Shown here piece by piece: positions 7,353 through 14,318 of a stretch of DNA of 25,938 nucleotides. The position numbers and the translations under genes were made by a program. This DNA is from CAZQBY01 sp964540655 (GTDB lineage: Archaea > Altiarchaeota > Altiarchaeia > JAFGQM01), in the NCBI GenBank assembly GCA_964540655.1, contig CAZINR010000014.1, positions 1 through 25,938 of the forward strand, written 5' to 3'. The notes under the pieces were generated by a model. The model saw only the letters and a program-made list of their open reading frames with translations. It was not told the DNA's origin and did no database searches. Position 1 is the first letter of the stretch. Each line of letters starts with the position of its first letter.

Positions 7353-7748
7353 CTATCTCTTGGACCTGTATTGCCTGTGCTGCACTCTCCCGGCCTGCTC
7401 GAATGTCTCATCGCTGTTCCTTTCATCGAATTTGTGGTCCTCTCCCACATGCCTCCTTACGAACTCGTCTACACCTGCGTCAATAGCTTTCCTGAAGGGC
7501 TGATTTCTACCTGGGTTGGGCAATGCCCGATCGGGATGCTTGACGATAGCAAGCCTGCCATTTCTGCCCAGCATGACCTGCACCCCTGTCTCTGTGCTGC
7601 TGTCGCGGGCTTTATCATGGGTAACCCTCAGCTCATGACCCTCCATGGGACCAATCACACTCTTTGGCCCATTGTATCGGACCTCAAAACCGGCGCGTCT
7701 ATGGAGAACATCTCCAGATCTCAACGGATTCCTCCTAGGCCCTGCCAT
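7353..7748 (-). CDS. hypothetical protein, 131 residues, highly charged
   Basis: I do not recognise this protein. It is rich in Arg, Asp, Glu and Gly with no membrane segment or signal peptide, and ends in a basic tail (VQHRQYRSKR). Segments such as VQVMLGRNGRLAIVKHPDR suggest a small beta-containing cytosolic domain, but no catalytic motif stands out. The minus-strand frame is preferred over the overlapping plus-strand frame because it fits the run thpR-ftsY-this-rpl37e, starts 20 bases after the ftsY stop, and has a TATA-like box about 25 bases upstream. Its three Ile codons are all ATT or ATC, unlike the ATA-rich neighbours, which could mean a different origin or low expression. Confidence 0.6.
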   Translation of the reverse strand: MAGPRRNPLRSGDVLHRRAGFEVRYNGPKSVIGPMEGHELRVTHDKARDSSTETGVQVMLGRNGRLAIVKHPDRALPNPGRNQPFRKAIDAGVDEFVRRHVGEDHKFDERNSDETFEQAGRVQHRQYRSKR

Positions 7749-7768
7749 GATTGTTATTGAAACGAAAA

Positions 7769-8839
7769 CTATATAATCTTGTCCACAAAATCCTTCGCGT
7801 CGAATCCCTCCAAATCCTCGTAGCCCTGACCCACTCCCAAAAAGATTATTGGCTTCTTCGTCACGTAGCTCACCGAAAGGGCCGCCCCGCCCTTGGATGC
7901 GTCCACCTTGGCGAGTATCGAGGCGTCTATGCCTATGCGGTCGTTGAAAACCTTGGCCTGCTCGACGGCGTCGTTGCCCGTCAGCGCATCCCCGACGAAG
8001 ACCCTGAGGTCCGGCTTATTGACGCGCGCTATCTTCTCCATCTCGCCCATGAGGTCCACGTCCGACTGCATCCGACCGGAGGTGTCGGCCAGGACGACGT
8101 CTATGCCGTTCGCTTCGGCGTGCTTCACTGCGTCAAAGACCACAGCCGCCGCGTCACCTCCTCGCTGGTGGTGCACCATCTTGATCCCCACACTCTCGGC
8201 GTGCTTGCCCAGTTGCTCCTGGGCCCCGGCCCGGAAGGTATCGGCGGCCGCGACCACTACCGACAATCCCTCCTTCTTGAGCATATGCGCGAGCTTCGCG
8301 ATGGTAGTAGTCTTGCCGCAGCCGTTTATGCCGAAGAAGACTATCTTGACCGGCTTCTCGTGCTTCTTGATGAAGTCTATGAAGTCCAGTTCGCCGCCCG
8401 CCTGAAGAATGTCCACGAGCGTGTCCTTGAATATCCCCCTGACCTGCCCCCTCGGGTCGGTGAATTCGGTGGAGCCGAGCTTTTCCTTGAGCTCGCGGGT
8501 TATCGCCTCCGCGACCTCCATTGCGACGTCGCTCTGCATCAGGCCCATCTGGAGATTCCAGGTTATGTCGTCGATTTCCGACTCCCCGAGCTTGGCCTTC
8601 CTGCGGATGGCCGTCTTGAGGCGGGTCTTGAGGCCGACCTTTATCTTCTTCTCGACGCGCTCTTCGGCCTCGGCTCTCTCTTTTTCAGTCTCATCCCCCC
8701 CTTCTTCTTCAGACTCTTCAGGCACCTCTTCTGGGATTTCCTCAATCTCCTCGGCCGGACCCTCCTCTACTTTCTCCTCCAGCTTCTCTTCCACCTCTTC
8801 CTCGGCCTTCTTGAACAGGTTCTTGAGTCGTCCGAACAT
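7769..8839 (-). CDS. ftsY: signal recognition particle receptor FtsY
   Basis: This 356-residue SRP GTPase docks ribosome-SRP complexes at the membrane for cotranslational secretion. Residues 1-65 form a very acidic, Glu-rich A-domain. The N domain follows, and the NG GTPase core has G1 GINGCGKTTT (170-179), the DTFRAGAQEQL segment, G3 DTSGR (252-256; the family usually has DTAGR) and AKVDASKGG (310-318) at the G4 position, with GVGQGYEDLEGFD near the C-terminus. These are the FtsY rather than Ffh forms, and there is no methionine-rich M domain. It follows thpR by 23 bases and precedes the unknown gene by 20. Confidence 0.96.
   Translation of the reverse strand: MFGRLKNLFKKAEEEVEEKLEEKVEEGPAEEIEEIPEEVPEESEEEGGDETEKERAEAEERVEKKIKVGLKTRLKTAIRRKAKLGESEIDDITWNLQMGLMQSDVAMEVAEAITRELKEKLGSTEFTDPRGQVRGIFKDTLVDILQAGGELDFIDFIKKHEKPVKIVFFGINGCGKTTTIAKLAHMLKKEGLSVVVAAADTFRAGAQEQLGKHAESVGIKMVHHQRGGDAAAVVFDAVKHAEANGIDVVLADTSGRMQSDVDLMGEMEKIARVNKPDLRVFVGDALTGNDAVEQAKVFNDRIGIDASILAKVDASKGGAALSVSYVTKKPIIFLGVGQGYEDLEGFDAKDFVDKII
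7770..7777 (-). promoter_or_regulatory. TATA-like box for the 7353-7748 gene
   Basis: ATTATATA on the minus strand overlaps the last codons and stop of ftsY and is centred about 25 bases before the downstream ATG at 7748. It may drive the unknown gene and rpl37e separately from ftsY. Confidence 0.4.
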
Positions 8840-8862
8840 CGTGTTTTTAGAAGTGTTATGGT

Positions 8863-9390
8863 TTAAAGCGGGAAACTTTTGACAGTACTGTATTCGGGCC
8901 CCTTCCTGCTCAATTTGCTCTCCATGAGCTGGAAAGAGTCGGCATCGAACTTTCCGAAGACGGTGCTCTTCTGCCCGTTGACGAAAGCGATCAGGCCCTT
9001 CTTGTCTTTCGGGAACTTGACGCGCGCTAGGGTCGCATGCGGATGGAAATCCTTATCCTTCTTGAACTGCGGAAGCGCTTTTTCTATTTCATCATGAAGA
9101 CCTTTTAACTTGTCAAAACCCTCGTCGCATCCCGCCCATACGACCCGGATGTAACTGTCGGAGGGGAAGACGCCCATGCTGCCGATGCAAATCCTGAATG
9201 GCTCTGTGCGCACTGATTCCATGGCTTTGACCACTGGCTCCGGCTCCGCCTCTCCCAAGAACTTGAGCGTCAGATGGATGTTCTCCTCCTCGACCAGCTT
9301 CAGCTTCCCGAAAGGCGTCAGACCCTGCGCGACCACGAAGAGCCTTTTTTTCAAATCCTCCGGCAAATTTACTGCTAAGAAGAGTCTCAT
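8863..9390 (-). CDS. thpR: RNA 2',3'-cyclic phosphodiesterase (ThpR/LigT family)
   Basis: This 175-residue 2H phosphoesterase shows both catalytic H-x-T-x motifs: HLTL at 39-42 (EENIHLTLKFLGE) and HATL at 118-121 (FHPHATLARVKFP). Archaeal LigT/ThpR proteins hydrolyse 2',3'-cyclic phosphate ends of RNA to 2'-phosphate and can ligate tRNA halves in vitro. The start MRLFLAVNLPEDLKKRL is the characteristic family N-terminus. It heads the minus-strand cluster containing ftsY and rpl37e and diverges from nac. A TATA-like box lies about 31 bases upstream, and a perfect palindrome lies between the two divergent promoters. Confidence 0.94.
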   Translation of the reverse strand: MRLFLAVNLPEDLKKRLFVVAQGLTPFGKLKLVEEENIHLTLKFLGEAEPEPVVKAMESVRTEPFRICIGSMGVFPSDSYIRVVWAGCDEGFDKLKGLHDEIEKALPQFKKDKDFHPHATLARVKFPKDKKGLIAFVNGQKSTVFGKFDADSFQLMESKLSRKGPEYSTVKSFPL

Positions 9391-9416
9391 AGTGTTTTTG
9401 TTATACTCCTCACAAA

Positions 9417-9425
9417 TAAATAAAA
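9417..9425 (-). promoter_or_regulatory. TATA-like box for thpR
   Basis: TTTTATTTA on the minus strand is centred about 31 bases before the thpR ATG (9390). It abuts, 4 bases away, the palindrome at 9430-9449. Confidence 0.45.
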
Positions 9426-9429
9426 TCTG

Positions 9430-9449
9430 CGCTTCACAGATGTGAAGCG
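9430..9449. promoter_or_regulatory. perfect palindrome between divergent thpR and nac promoters
   Basis: CGCTTCACA and TGTGAAGCG form a perfect 9-bp inverted repeat with a 2-base centre. It lies between the TATA-like boxes of thpR (9417-9425) and nac (9467-9474). A 2-base loop disfavours an RNA hairpin, and neither strand has a gene ending here, so an operator for a dimeric regulator fits best. Confidence 0.55.
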
Positions 9450-9466
9450 TCTTTTTACCTCATTCG

Positions 9467-9474
9467 TATAATTA
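9467..9474 (+). promoter_or_regulatory. TATA-like box for nac
   Basis: TATAATTA is centred about 30 bases before the nac ATG at 9501. The expected start of transcription would leave only a few leader bases, although an AAGGTG sits close to the ATG. Confidence 0.45.
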
Positions 9475-9500
9475 ACAAACACGGTAAAAAAGGTGCAAAA

Positions 9501-9884
9501 ATGTTTCCGGGGGGCATGAATCCAAAGCAGATGCAGAAGATGCTCAAGAGGATGGGCATCAAGGTGGACGAGATAGAGGCGCAGCGCGTTATTATCGAAG
9601 GCGCCGAGAAAGACATAGTCATAGAGAATCCGCAGGTGATGCTCACCAAGATGCCGAACCAGGAGATGTTCCAGATAAGCGGCGATGCGACCGAGGTGGA
9701 CAAGGACGAGGCCGCCGAGGCGGAGCCGGAGATAACCGACGATGACATCGCCATGGTCGCGGACCAGGCGGGAGTCGGCAAGCAGCAGGCGGAGGAGGCG
9801 CTCCTGGAGACGCGCGGCGACATCGCCGAGGCCATCCTGAAGATGAAAGGGGGGGACAAGACCTCCGACGCGGCCGATATATGA
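9501..9884 (+). CDS. nac: nascent polypeptide-associated complex protein (archaeal NAC)
   Basis: This 127-residue chaperone binds nascent chains at the ribosome exit as a homodimer. The start MFPGGMNPKQMQKMLKRMG is diagnostic of archaeal NAC. The NAC beta-barrel spans about 17-62 (VIIEGAEKDIVIENPQVMLTKM ... MFQISG), a Glu/Asp-rich linker follows, and the C-terminal UBA domain spans about 84-118 (DDIAMVADQAGVGKQQAEEALL). Length is standard. The ATG at 9501 has an AAGGTG seven bases upstream. It diverges from thpR, and glmS begins 39 bases after its stop. Confidence 0.95.
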   Translation: MFPGGMNPKQMQKMLKRMGIKVDEIEAQRVIIEGAEKDIVIENPQVMLTKMPNQEMFQISGDATEVDKDEAAEAEPEITDDDIAMVADQAGVGKQQAEEALLETRGDIAEAILKMKGGDKTSDAADI

Positions 9885-9923
9885 ACCTGGGCGGGAACTG
9901 ATTACTCAAAACTCAAGACCGAA

Positions 9924-11723
9924 ATGTGCGGCATAGCTGGTTATGTGGGGAAGGGCAACGCTGCCGGGAAGATATTCGACATGCTGAAGCGCTTGGAGTA
10001 CAGGGGGTACGATTCCGCGGGCATCGCTCTTCTGGACGGCGGGCTTGAAGTCTACAAGGACAAGGGCAAGGTGGACGAAGTGCGGGTCAAGGCATCCCTG
10101 AAGAAGAGCTCGAGGATATCTCTCGGTCACTCGAGATGGGCCACTCACGGCGAGCCCTCTCAAAGGAACGCCCACCCGCACACCGACAACGACAACGAGC
10201 TGGCCGTAGTCCACAACGGCATAATCGAGAACTACGAGGAGCTGCGCGCGGAGCTGAAGAAGAAAGGGCATAAGTTCAACTCGGACACGGACTCCGAGAC
10301 CATAGTCCACCTGATAAAGGATGGGCTGGGCTCCGGGGAGTTTGAGAAGGCATTCTCCGGCGCGATAAAAGAGCTCCAAGGGAGCTTCGCCATACTGGCC
10401 ATCTACTCCAAAGAGCCGGATAAGATAATGTTCGCGCGCAACGAGAGCCCTCTTTTGATAGGCGTTGGCAATGGGGAGAACTTCTTGGCATCCGACATGC
10501 CTGCAGTGATAAGCGAGACCAGGAATTTCATAATACTCGACGACATGGAGTATGGCATGGTGACTAAAGACAAAATCATGATCAAGGATATTAGGCGGGG
10601 CAAGATGCTGAAGAAGCCCATACACGTCAGCGAGCTGAGCGTAGAGGCGGCAGAGAAGGGCGGGCATGAGCACTTCATGCTGAAGGAGATACTGGAGGAA
10701 TCTGCAGCAGTCAAGAACGCATTGCGATCTCGGGAAAAAGTCAAGGAGGTCGCCGCGATGCTAAAAGACTGCGATTCCGTTCATTTGGTTGCGTGTGGCA
10801 CCGCCTGGCACGCAGCAGTGGCCGCGCGCTACATGCTCCAGCAGTACGGCCTCTCCGCCTCGGCTGAAGTCGCCTCTGAATTCAGGTATTCCACCGTCAA
10901 TTCGGTGGGCGAGGATGATGCTGTTATTCTCATATCCCAGAGTGGAGAGACGGCCGACACTCTCGCGGCAGCCAAGGCCGCCAAGAAGCGCGGAGCCAAG
11001 ATAATCTCGGTGGTCAACGTGGTGGGCTCGTCCCTAACTCGGGTCTCCGACGCCAACATCTACACATACTCCGGCCCGGAAATAGCCGTCGCTTCGACGA
11101 AGGTCTATCTGGGGCAGTTGACGGCCCTCGCCATGCTGATGCTGGAGCTCCTGAAGTTAAGGAAGAAGATATCCGTTGAGGAAGCGAAGGCCAAGTTCCG
11201 GGAACTAGAGGACATTCCGGCAAAAATAGACGCCATACTTGACAACCGAGAGCGCATACGGGAGCTGGCCAAGCTGCTCGAGAAGACCGAGGATTACTTC
11301 TATATCGCGCGCAGGCTCAATTACCCGACTGCGCTTGAGGGGGCCCTCAAGCTCAAGGAAATATCGTACCTTCATGCTGAGGCCTATCCGGGCGGTGAGC
11401 TGAAGCACGGGCCCCTGGCGCTGATGGAGGAGAAGGTCTGCGTTGTCGCGATAACCCCGGACGATGATATTCGGAAGAAGATGGAATCCAACATACAGGA
11501 GGTCCGCTCCAGAAAAGCGAGAATCCTCGAGCTGACTGAGGGGGACGTTTTTGACATAGAGAACGGAAATGACATAAAGCTGATATTGCCCAGGACCGAT
11601 CCGCTTCTCACGCCGCTGACCATGGTCGTGCCACTGCATCTGCTGGCTTATTACGTCGCACTTTCGAAAGATTTGGACATAGACAAACCCAGGAACCTCG
11701 CAAAGAGTGTCACGGTCGAATGA
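9924..11723 (+). CDS. glmS: glutamine--fructose-6-phosphate aminotransferase (isomerizing)
   Basis: This 599-residue enzyme makes glucosamine-6-phosphate from fructose-6-phosphate and glutamine, the entry to UDP-GlcNAc used in glycans. After removal of Met1, Cys2 is the glutaminase nucleophile (MCGIAGYVGKGNAAGKI); GHSRWATHGEPSQRNAHPH and HNGIIENY are further glutaminase motifs. Two SIS domains follow, with ISQSGETADTLAAAKAAKKR in the first and GALKLKEISYLHAEAYPGGE with KHGPLALMEE in the second. The C-terminus DKPRNLAKSVTVE is the conserved active-site tail. Full length. Its TGA overlaps the start of the next gene by 4 bases, indicating coupling. Confidence 0.97.
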   Translation: MCGIAGYVGKGNAAGKIFDMLKRLEYRGYDSAGIALLDGGLEVYKDKGKVDEVRVKASLKKSSRISLGHSRWATHGEPSQRNAHPHTDNDNELAVVHNGIIENYEELRAELKKKGHKFNSDTDSETIVHLIKDGLGSGEFEKAFSGAIKELQGSFAILAIYSKEPDKIMFARNESPLLIGVGNGENFLASDMPAVISETRNFIILDDMEYGMVTKDKIMIKDIRRGKMLKKPIHVSELSVEAAEKGGHEHFMLKEILEESAAVKNALRSREKVKEVAAMLKDCDSVHLVACGTAWHAAVAARYMLQQYGLSASAEVASEFRYSTVNSVGEDDAVILISQSGETADTLAAAKAAKKRGAKIISVVNVVGSSLTRVSDANIYTYSGPEIAVASTKVYLGQLTALAMLMLELLKLRKKISVEEAKAKFRELEDIPAKIDAILDNRERIRELAKLLEKTEDYFYIARRLNYPTALEGALKLKEISYLHAEAYPGGELKHGPLALMEEKVCVVAITPDDDIRKKMESNIQEVRSRKARILELTEGDVFDIENGNDIKLILPRTDPLLTPLTMVVPLHLLAYYVALSKDLDIDKPRNLAKSVTVE

Positions 11724-12070
11724 TGGACGTTTCCAAGATAGAATCGGTTTTGCCTGACGCCGAAGTGGGGGAAATAAGGCCATGCACCACTCCCGGGGCA
11801 GTCCAGTTCCATCTGCTGGCGAAAGGGAAGAAAAAACCCACGGACAGGATACTCGACGTAGCAGAACTTGCCAGACTTCTTGACGCGGAGTCTTCAACCA
11901 AAGACATCAAACTCTCGCAGGAGCTGGGCGTAGTGAGAGCGAAATGCAGGGGCGCGGACATCTCTGCGCTGGCCAGCGGCCGGGTGGTGGTCAGGAGTGT
12001 GAAAGACGAGAAGACCGCGCAGAATATACTCGAGACGCTGGCCCCGATTATCAAGGAGTCCCTTTTCTAG
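11720..12070 (+). CDS. hypothetical protein, possible single TBP-like half-domain
   Basis: I do not recognise this 116-residue protein with certainty. It starts inside the glmS stop (ATG at 11720, with another in register at 11723) and ends 20 bases before nadA, so it is embedded in a tight transcript. The C-terminal part SALASGRVVVRSVKDEKTAQ then a helix (about 82-112) resembles the strand-turn-strand-helix of one TATA-binding-protein repeat, and KIESVLPDAEVGEIRP near the N-terminus resembles the opening of such a repeat. A stretch of about 35 residues in between would then be an insertion. This resemblance is by eye and weak. No catalytic motif or membrane segment is seen. Confidence 0.6.
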   Translation: MMDVSKIESVLPDAEVGEIRPCTTPGAVQFHLLAKGKKKPTDRILDVAELARLLDAESSTKDIKLSQELGVVRAKCRGADISALASGRVVVRSVKDEKTAQNILETLAPIIKESLF

Positions 12071-12090
12071 TTAGAGTCTCAAAAAACGAC

Positions 12091-12996
12091 ATGTCTCTTT
12101 CCGAAGATATCTTGGCGCTCAAGGACGATAAGAACGCAGTCATACTGGCCCACAACTACCAGGTGCCCGAGATACAGGACGTCGCGGATTTCGTGGGGGA
12201 CTCACTCGGCCTTTCTCGCAAGGCGATGGAGACGGATGCCGACATCATACTCTTCTGCGGTGTTGATTTCATGGCGGAGACTGCCAAGATACTGAACCCG
12301 GACAAGACAGTATTAGTCCCGGACTCGAGCGCCTGCTGCCCGATGGCGGACATGCTCAAGCTTGAATACTTGAAGGAGCTGAAATCCCGATACCCCGAGG
12401 CCGAGGTGGTTCTTTACGTGAACACCAAGGCATCCGAGAAAGCGGAATGCGATTGCGTGTGCACTTCGGCCAACGCGGACAAGATAGTCAATGCGATGGA
12501 GTCGGACAAGGTGATATTCGGACCGGACCAGAATCTTGGATACTATGTGGGGAAGAGGACCGACAAGGAGATAATAATAGCGCCGCCCAAGGGCATGTGC
12601 GTGACTCACCATGGCATGACGCTCGCCGACCTCATGGACGCGAAAGATGCGCACCCGGATGCGAAGGTAGTCGTGCATCCGGAGTGCATACCCGAGATAC
12701 AGGAGGCCGCCGACGAGATAGCATCGACCTCCGGTATATTGCGATACTGTCGCGAGTCCGGCGATGATGAATTCATAATCGGGACCGAGAACGGGATGCT
12801 CTACCGCCTGGAAAAAGAGATTCCTGGAAAGAGCTTCTACCCCCTCTCAGAGACGGCCATATGCCAGAACATGAAGAAGAACACCCTAGAAAAGGCATTC
12901 CATGCCCTCGAATCCGGAGGTCCCAAAATAACGGTCCCAGAAGAAGTCCGGACAAAATCCGAGAAGGCAATCAGAAGAATGCTGGAAATTTCTTGA
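12091..12996 (+). CDS. nadA: quinolinate synthase A
   Basis: This 301-residue iron-sulfur enzyme condenses iminoaspartate with dihydroxyacetone phosphate to quinolinate in NAD synthesis. The opening ILAHNYQVPEIQDVADFVGD is characteristic. Probable 4Fe-4S ligands are Cys83 (DSSACCPMADM; Cys82 is adjacent), Cys170 (PPKGMCVTHH) and Cys258 (SETAICQNMKKNTL), at positions close to those of the short archaeal enzymes. VVHPECIPE (195-203) and GTENGMLYRL (231-240) are also conserved. The ATG at 12091 was chosen because everything upstream in that frame overlaps the preceding gene and looks non-coding. No nadB or nadC is in the window. Confidence 0.96.
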   Translation: MSLSEDILALKDDKNAVILAHNYQVPEIQDVADFVGDSLGLSRKAMETDADIILFCGVDFMAETAKILNPDKTVLVPDSSACCPMADMLKLEYLKELKSRYPEAEVVLYVNTKASEKAECDCVCTSANADKIVNAMESDKVIFGPDQNLGYYVGKRTDKEIIIAPPKGMCVTHHGMTLADLMDAKDAHPDAKVVVHPECIPEIQEAADEIASTSGILRYCRESGDDEFIIGTENGMLYRLEKEIPGKSFYPLSETAICQNMKKNTLEKAFHALESGGPKITVPEEVRTKSEKAIRRMLEIS

Positions 12997-13059
12997 AAAA
13001 CAAAACTCCGATTTCTGTTGATTTTAATTTGCAGAGAGCATAAATAATCCAGGAAAGAC

Positions 13060-13075
13060 TCGTATTCTTATACGA
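13060..13075. repeat. inverted repeat upstream of the GT4 gene
   Basis: TCGTAT and ATACGA form a perfect 6-bp inverted repeat with a 4-base spacer in the 151-base gap between nadA and the glycogen island, 73 bases before the GT4 start. The second arm includes a TATA-like stretch. It may be an operator, a terminator-like hairpin for nadA, or chance. Confidence 0.3.
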
Positions 13076-13123
13076 ACCTTTCAAAATTACTCTGGGAAAT
13101 ATTGAAGGAGTAGTCCGGCATTA

Positions 13124-13128
13124 GGAGG
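13124..13128 (+). promoter_or_regulatory. strong GGAGG, oddly placed before a six-codon minicistron
   Basis: GGAGG lies 11 bases before an ATG at 13140 that opens a six-codon frame (MDRWIY, stop 13158-13160) overlapping the GT4 start in another frame. It is 19 bases from the GT4 ATG at 13148, too far for ordinary use. The GT4 frame has a TAG immediately before 13148, so its start cannot move upstream. Confidence 0.35.
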
Positions 13129-13147
13129 CTGTCGGATACATGGATAG

Positions 13148-14299
13148 ATGGATATACTAATGGTAGGGTGGGAATTTCCACCGTTTTACACTGGAGGTTT
13201 AGGCATACATTGCTATCACCTTACCAAGAACTTGAGCGATTTGGGCGCGAAACTGACCTTCCTAATGCCCAAGAACAAATACCATCCCGAATGCGATTAC
13301 ATGAAGATAGTCGAGGTAGACTCTTCCTTCATACCCGGCCCCTACGCATCGCTGCAGAAGGTGGGCGAGAACTACGACGGCAACCTCTTCGACAACATCT
13401 GGAAGTACAACCAGCTCTGCCTTGCCTATGCCCTGCAGGAGAAGTTCGATTTGATACACTGCCACGACTGGATGACCGCCATAGCCGGCATAGCGATAAA
13501 GAAAAAGACGGGCAAGCCCCTTGTCGTCACCATGCACTCGACTGAATATGACCGCACCGGGGCCCTCTCCCCGAATCCCTGGATAGTCGACCGTGAGAGG
13601 AACATCGTCCAGGCGGCCGACATAATAATAGCGGTAAGCGAGGCGATGAAAAGGCAGCTCATCGAGAGATATAATGCCGACGCGGGGAAGATAGTCGTAA
13701 TCTACAACGCCATCGACCATGCCAACTGGGCGGTGGAGCAGGTGAAGGGCAGGTTCCCAGACGAGAGGATAGTGCTGTTCCTGGGGCGCCTCACCATCCA
13801 GAAAGGGCCCGACTTCTTCATAAGGGCCGCCAGGAAAGTCCTGGACAAAAGGGACGACGTCACGTTCGTGATAGGCGGGAGGGGCGACATGCTCCCCCAA
13901 CTCATACGCCAGACCATAGAGATGGGCATATCCGACAAGGTGATGTTCCTGGGGTACGTCCCGGACGACGAACTCCCGCGTCTGTATTCCGCGGCGGACG
14001 TCTTCGTGCTGTCTTCAGTCTCCGAGCCGTTCGGAATAACGGTCCTGGAGGCAATAGCCTCTGGCACCCCGACGATAATAACAAAGCAGAGCGGCGTGCG
14101 CGAGGTCGTGAGGAACGCCTTCAGCGTGGATTTCTGGGACGTGGATGAGATGGCTAACAAGATGCTGGGCCTTCTGGCTTATCCCTCCCTGCACACTTCT
14201 ATGAAAGAGAACGGCCTGCAGGAGATATCCGGATACACTTGGGACAAGGTCGCGGCCCAGACCCTGGAGAAAGCATACAGGAAAGCCTTGGATTTATGA
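13148..14299 (+). CDS. glycosyltransferase family 4 (glycogen-synthase-like)
   Basis: This 383-residue GT-B enzyme begins MDILMVGWEFPPFYTGGLG, the acceptor-side motif shared by GT4/GT5 starch and glycogen synthase-like enzymes. The central LIHCHDWMTAIAG and VTMHSTEYDR segments are typical. The donor domain has FLGRLTIQKGPDFFIRA (Arg214, Lys219) and the E-x7-E motif at Glu293/Glu301 (SEPFGITVLEAIASGTP). It probably transfers glucose from a nucleotide sugar to a glucan, given the GH57, GT3 and debranching genes beside it, but the donor and product are inferred from context. The GH57 gene follows after 19 bases. Translation initiation looks unusual (see the GGAGG at 13124). Confidence 0.88.
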   Translation: MDILMVGWEFPPFYTGGLGIHCYHLTKNLSDLGAKLTFLMPKNKYHPECDYMKIVEVDSSFIPGPYASLQKVGENYDGNLFDNIWKYNQLCLAYALQEKFDLIHCHDWMTAIAGIAIKKKTGKPLVVTMHSTEYDRTGALSPNPWIVDRERNIVQAADIIIAVSEAMKRQLIERYNADAGKIVVIYNAIDHANWAVEQVKGRFPDERIVLFLGRLTIQKGPDFFIRAARKVLDKRDDVTFVIGGRGDMLPQLIRQTIEMGISDKVMFLGYVPDDELPRLYSAADVFVLSSVSEPFGITVLEAIASGTPTIITKQSGVREVVRNAFSVDFWDVDEMANKMLGLLAYPSLHTSMKENGLQEISGYTWDKVAAQTLEKAYRKALDL

Positions 14300-14318
14300 A
14301 TTTTTAATTTCTAAACAT

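Noticed and set aside
7371..7760. 129-codon open frame on + opposite the 131-residue unknown gene
   Set aside because: It considerably overlaps the minus-strand candidate, which fits the operon direction and has an upstream TATA-like box. The plus frame has no supporting context, though neither is proven.
7751..8866. 371-codon open frame on + opposite ftsY
   Set aside because: FtsY on the minus strand has all GTPase motifs; the opposite frame is low-complexity and unrecognisable.
12997..13147. Possible tRNA or small RNA in the nadA-GT4 gap
   Set aside because: No cloverleaf, T-loop or box C/D pair could be traced; only a 6-bp inverted repeat and a GGAGG are visible.
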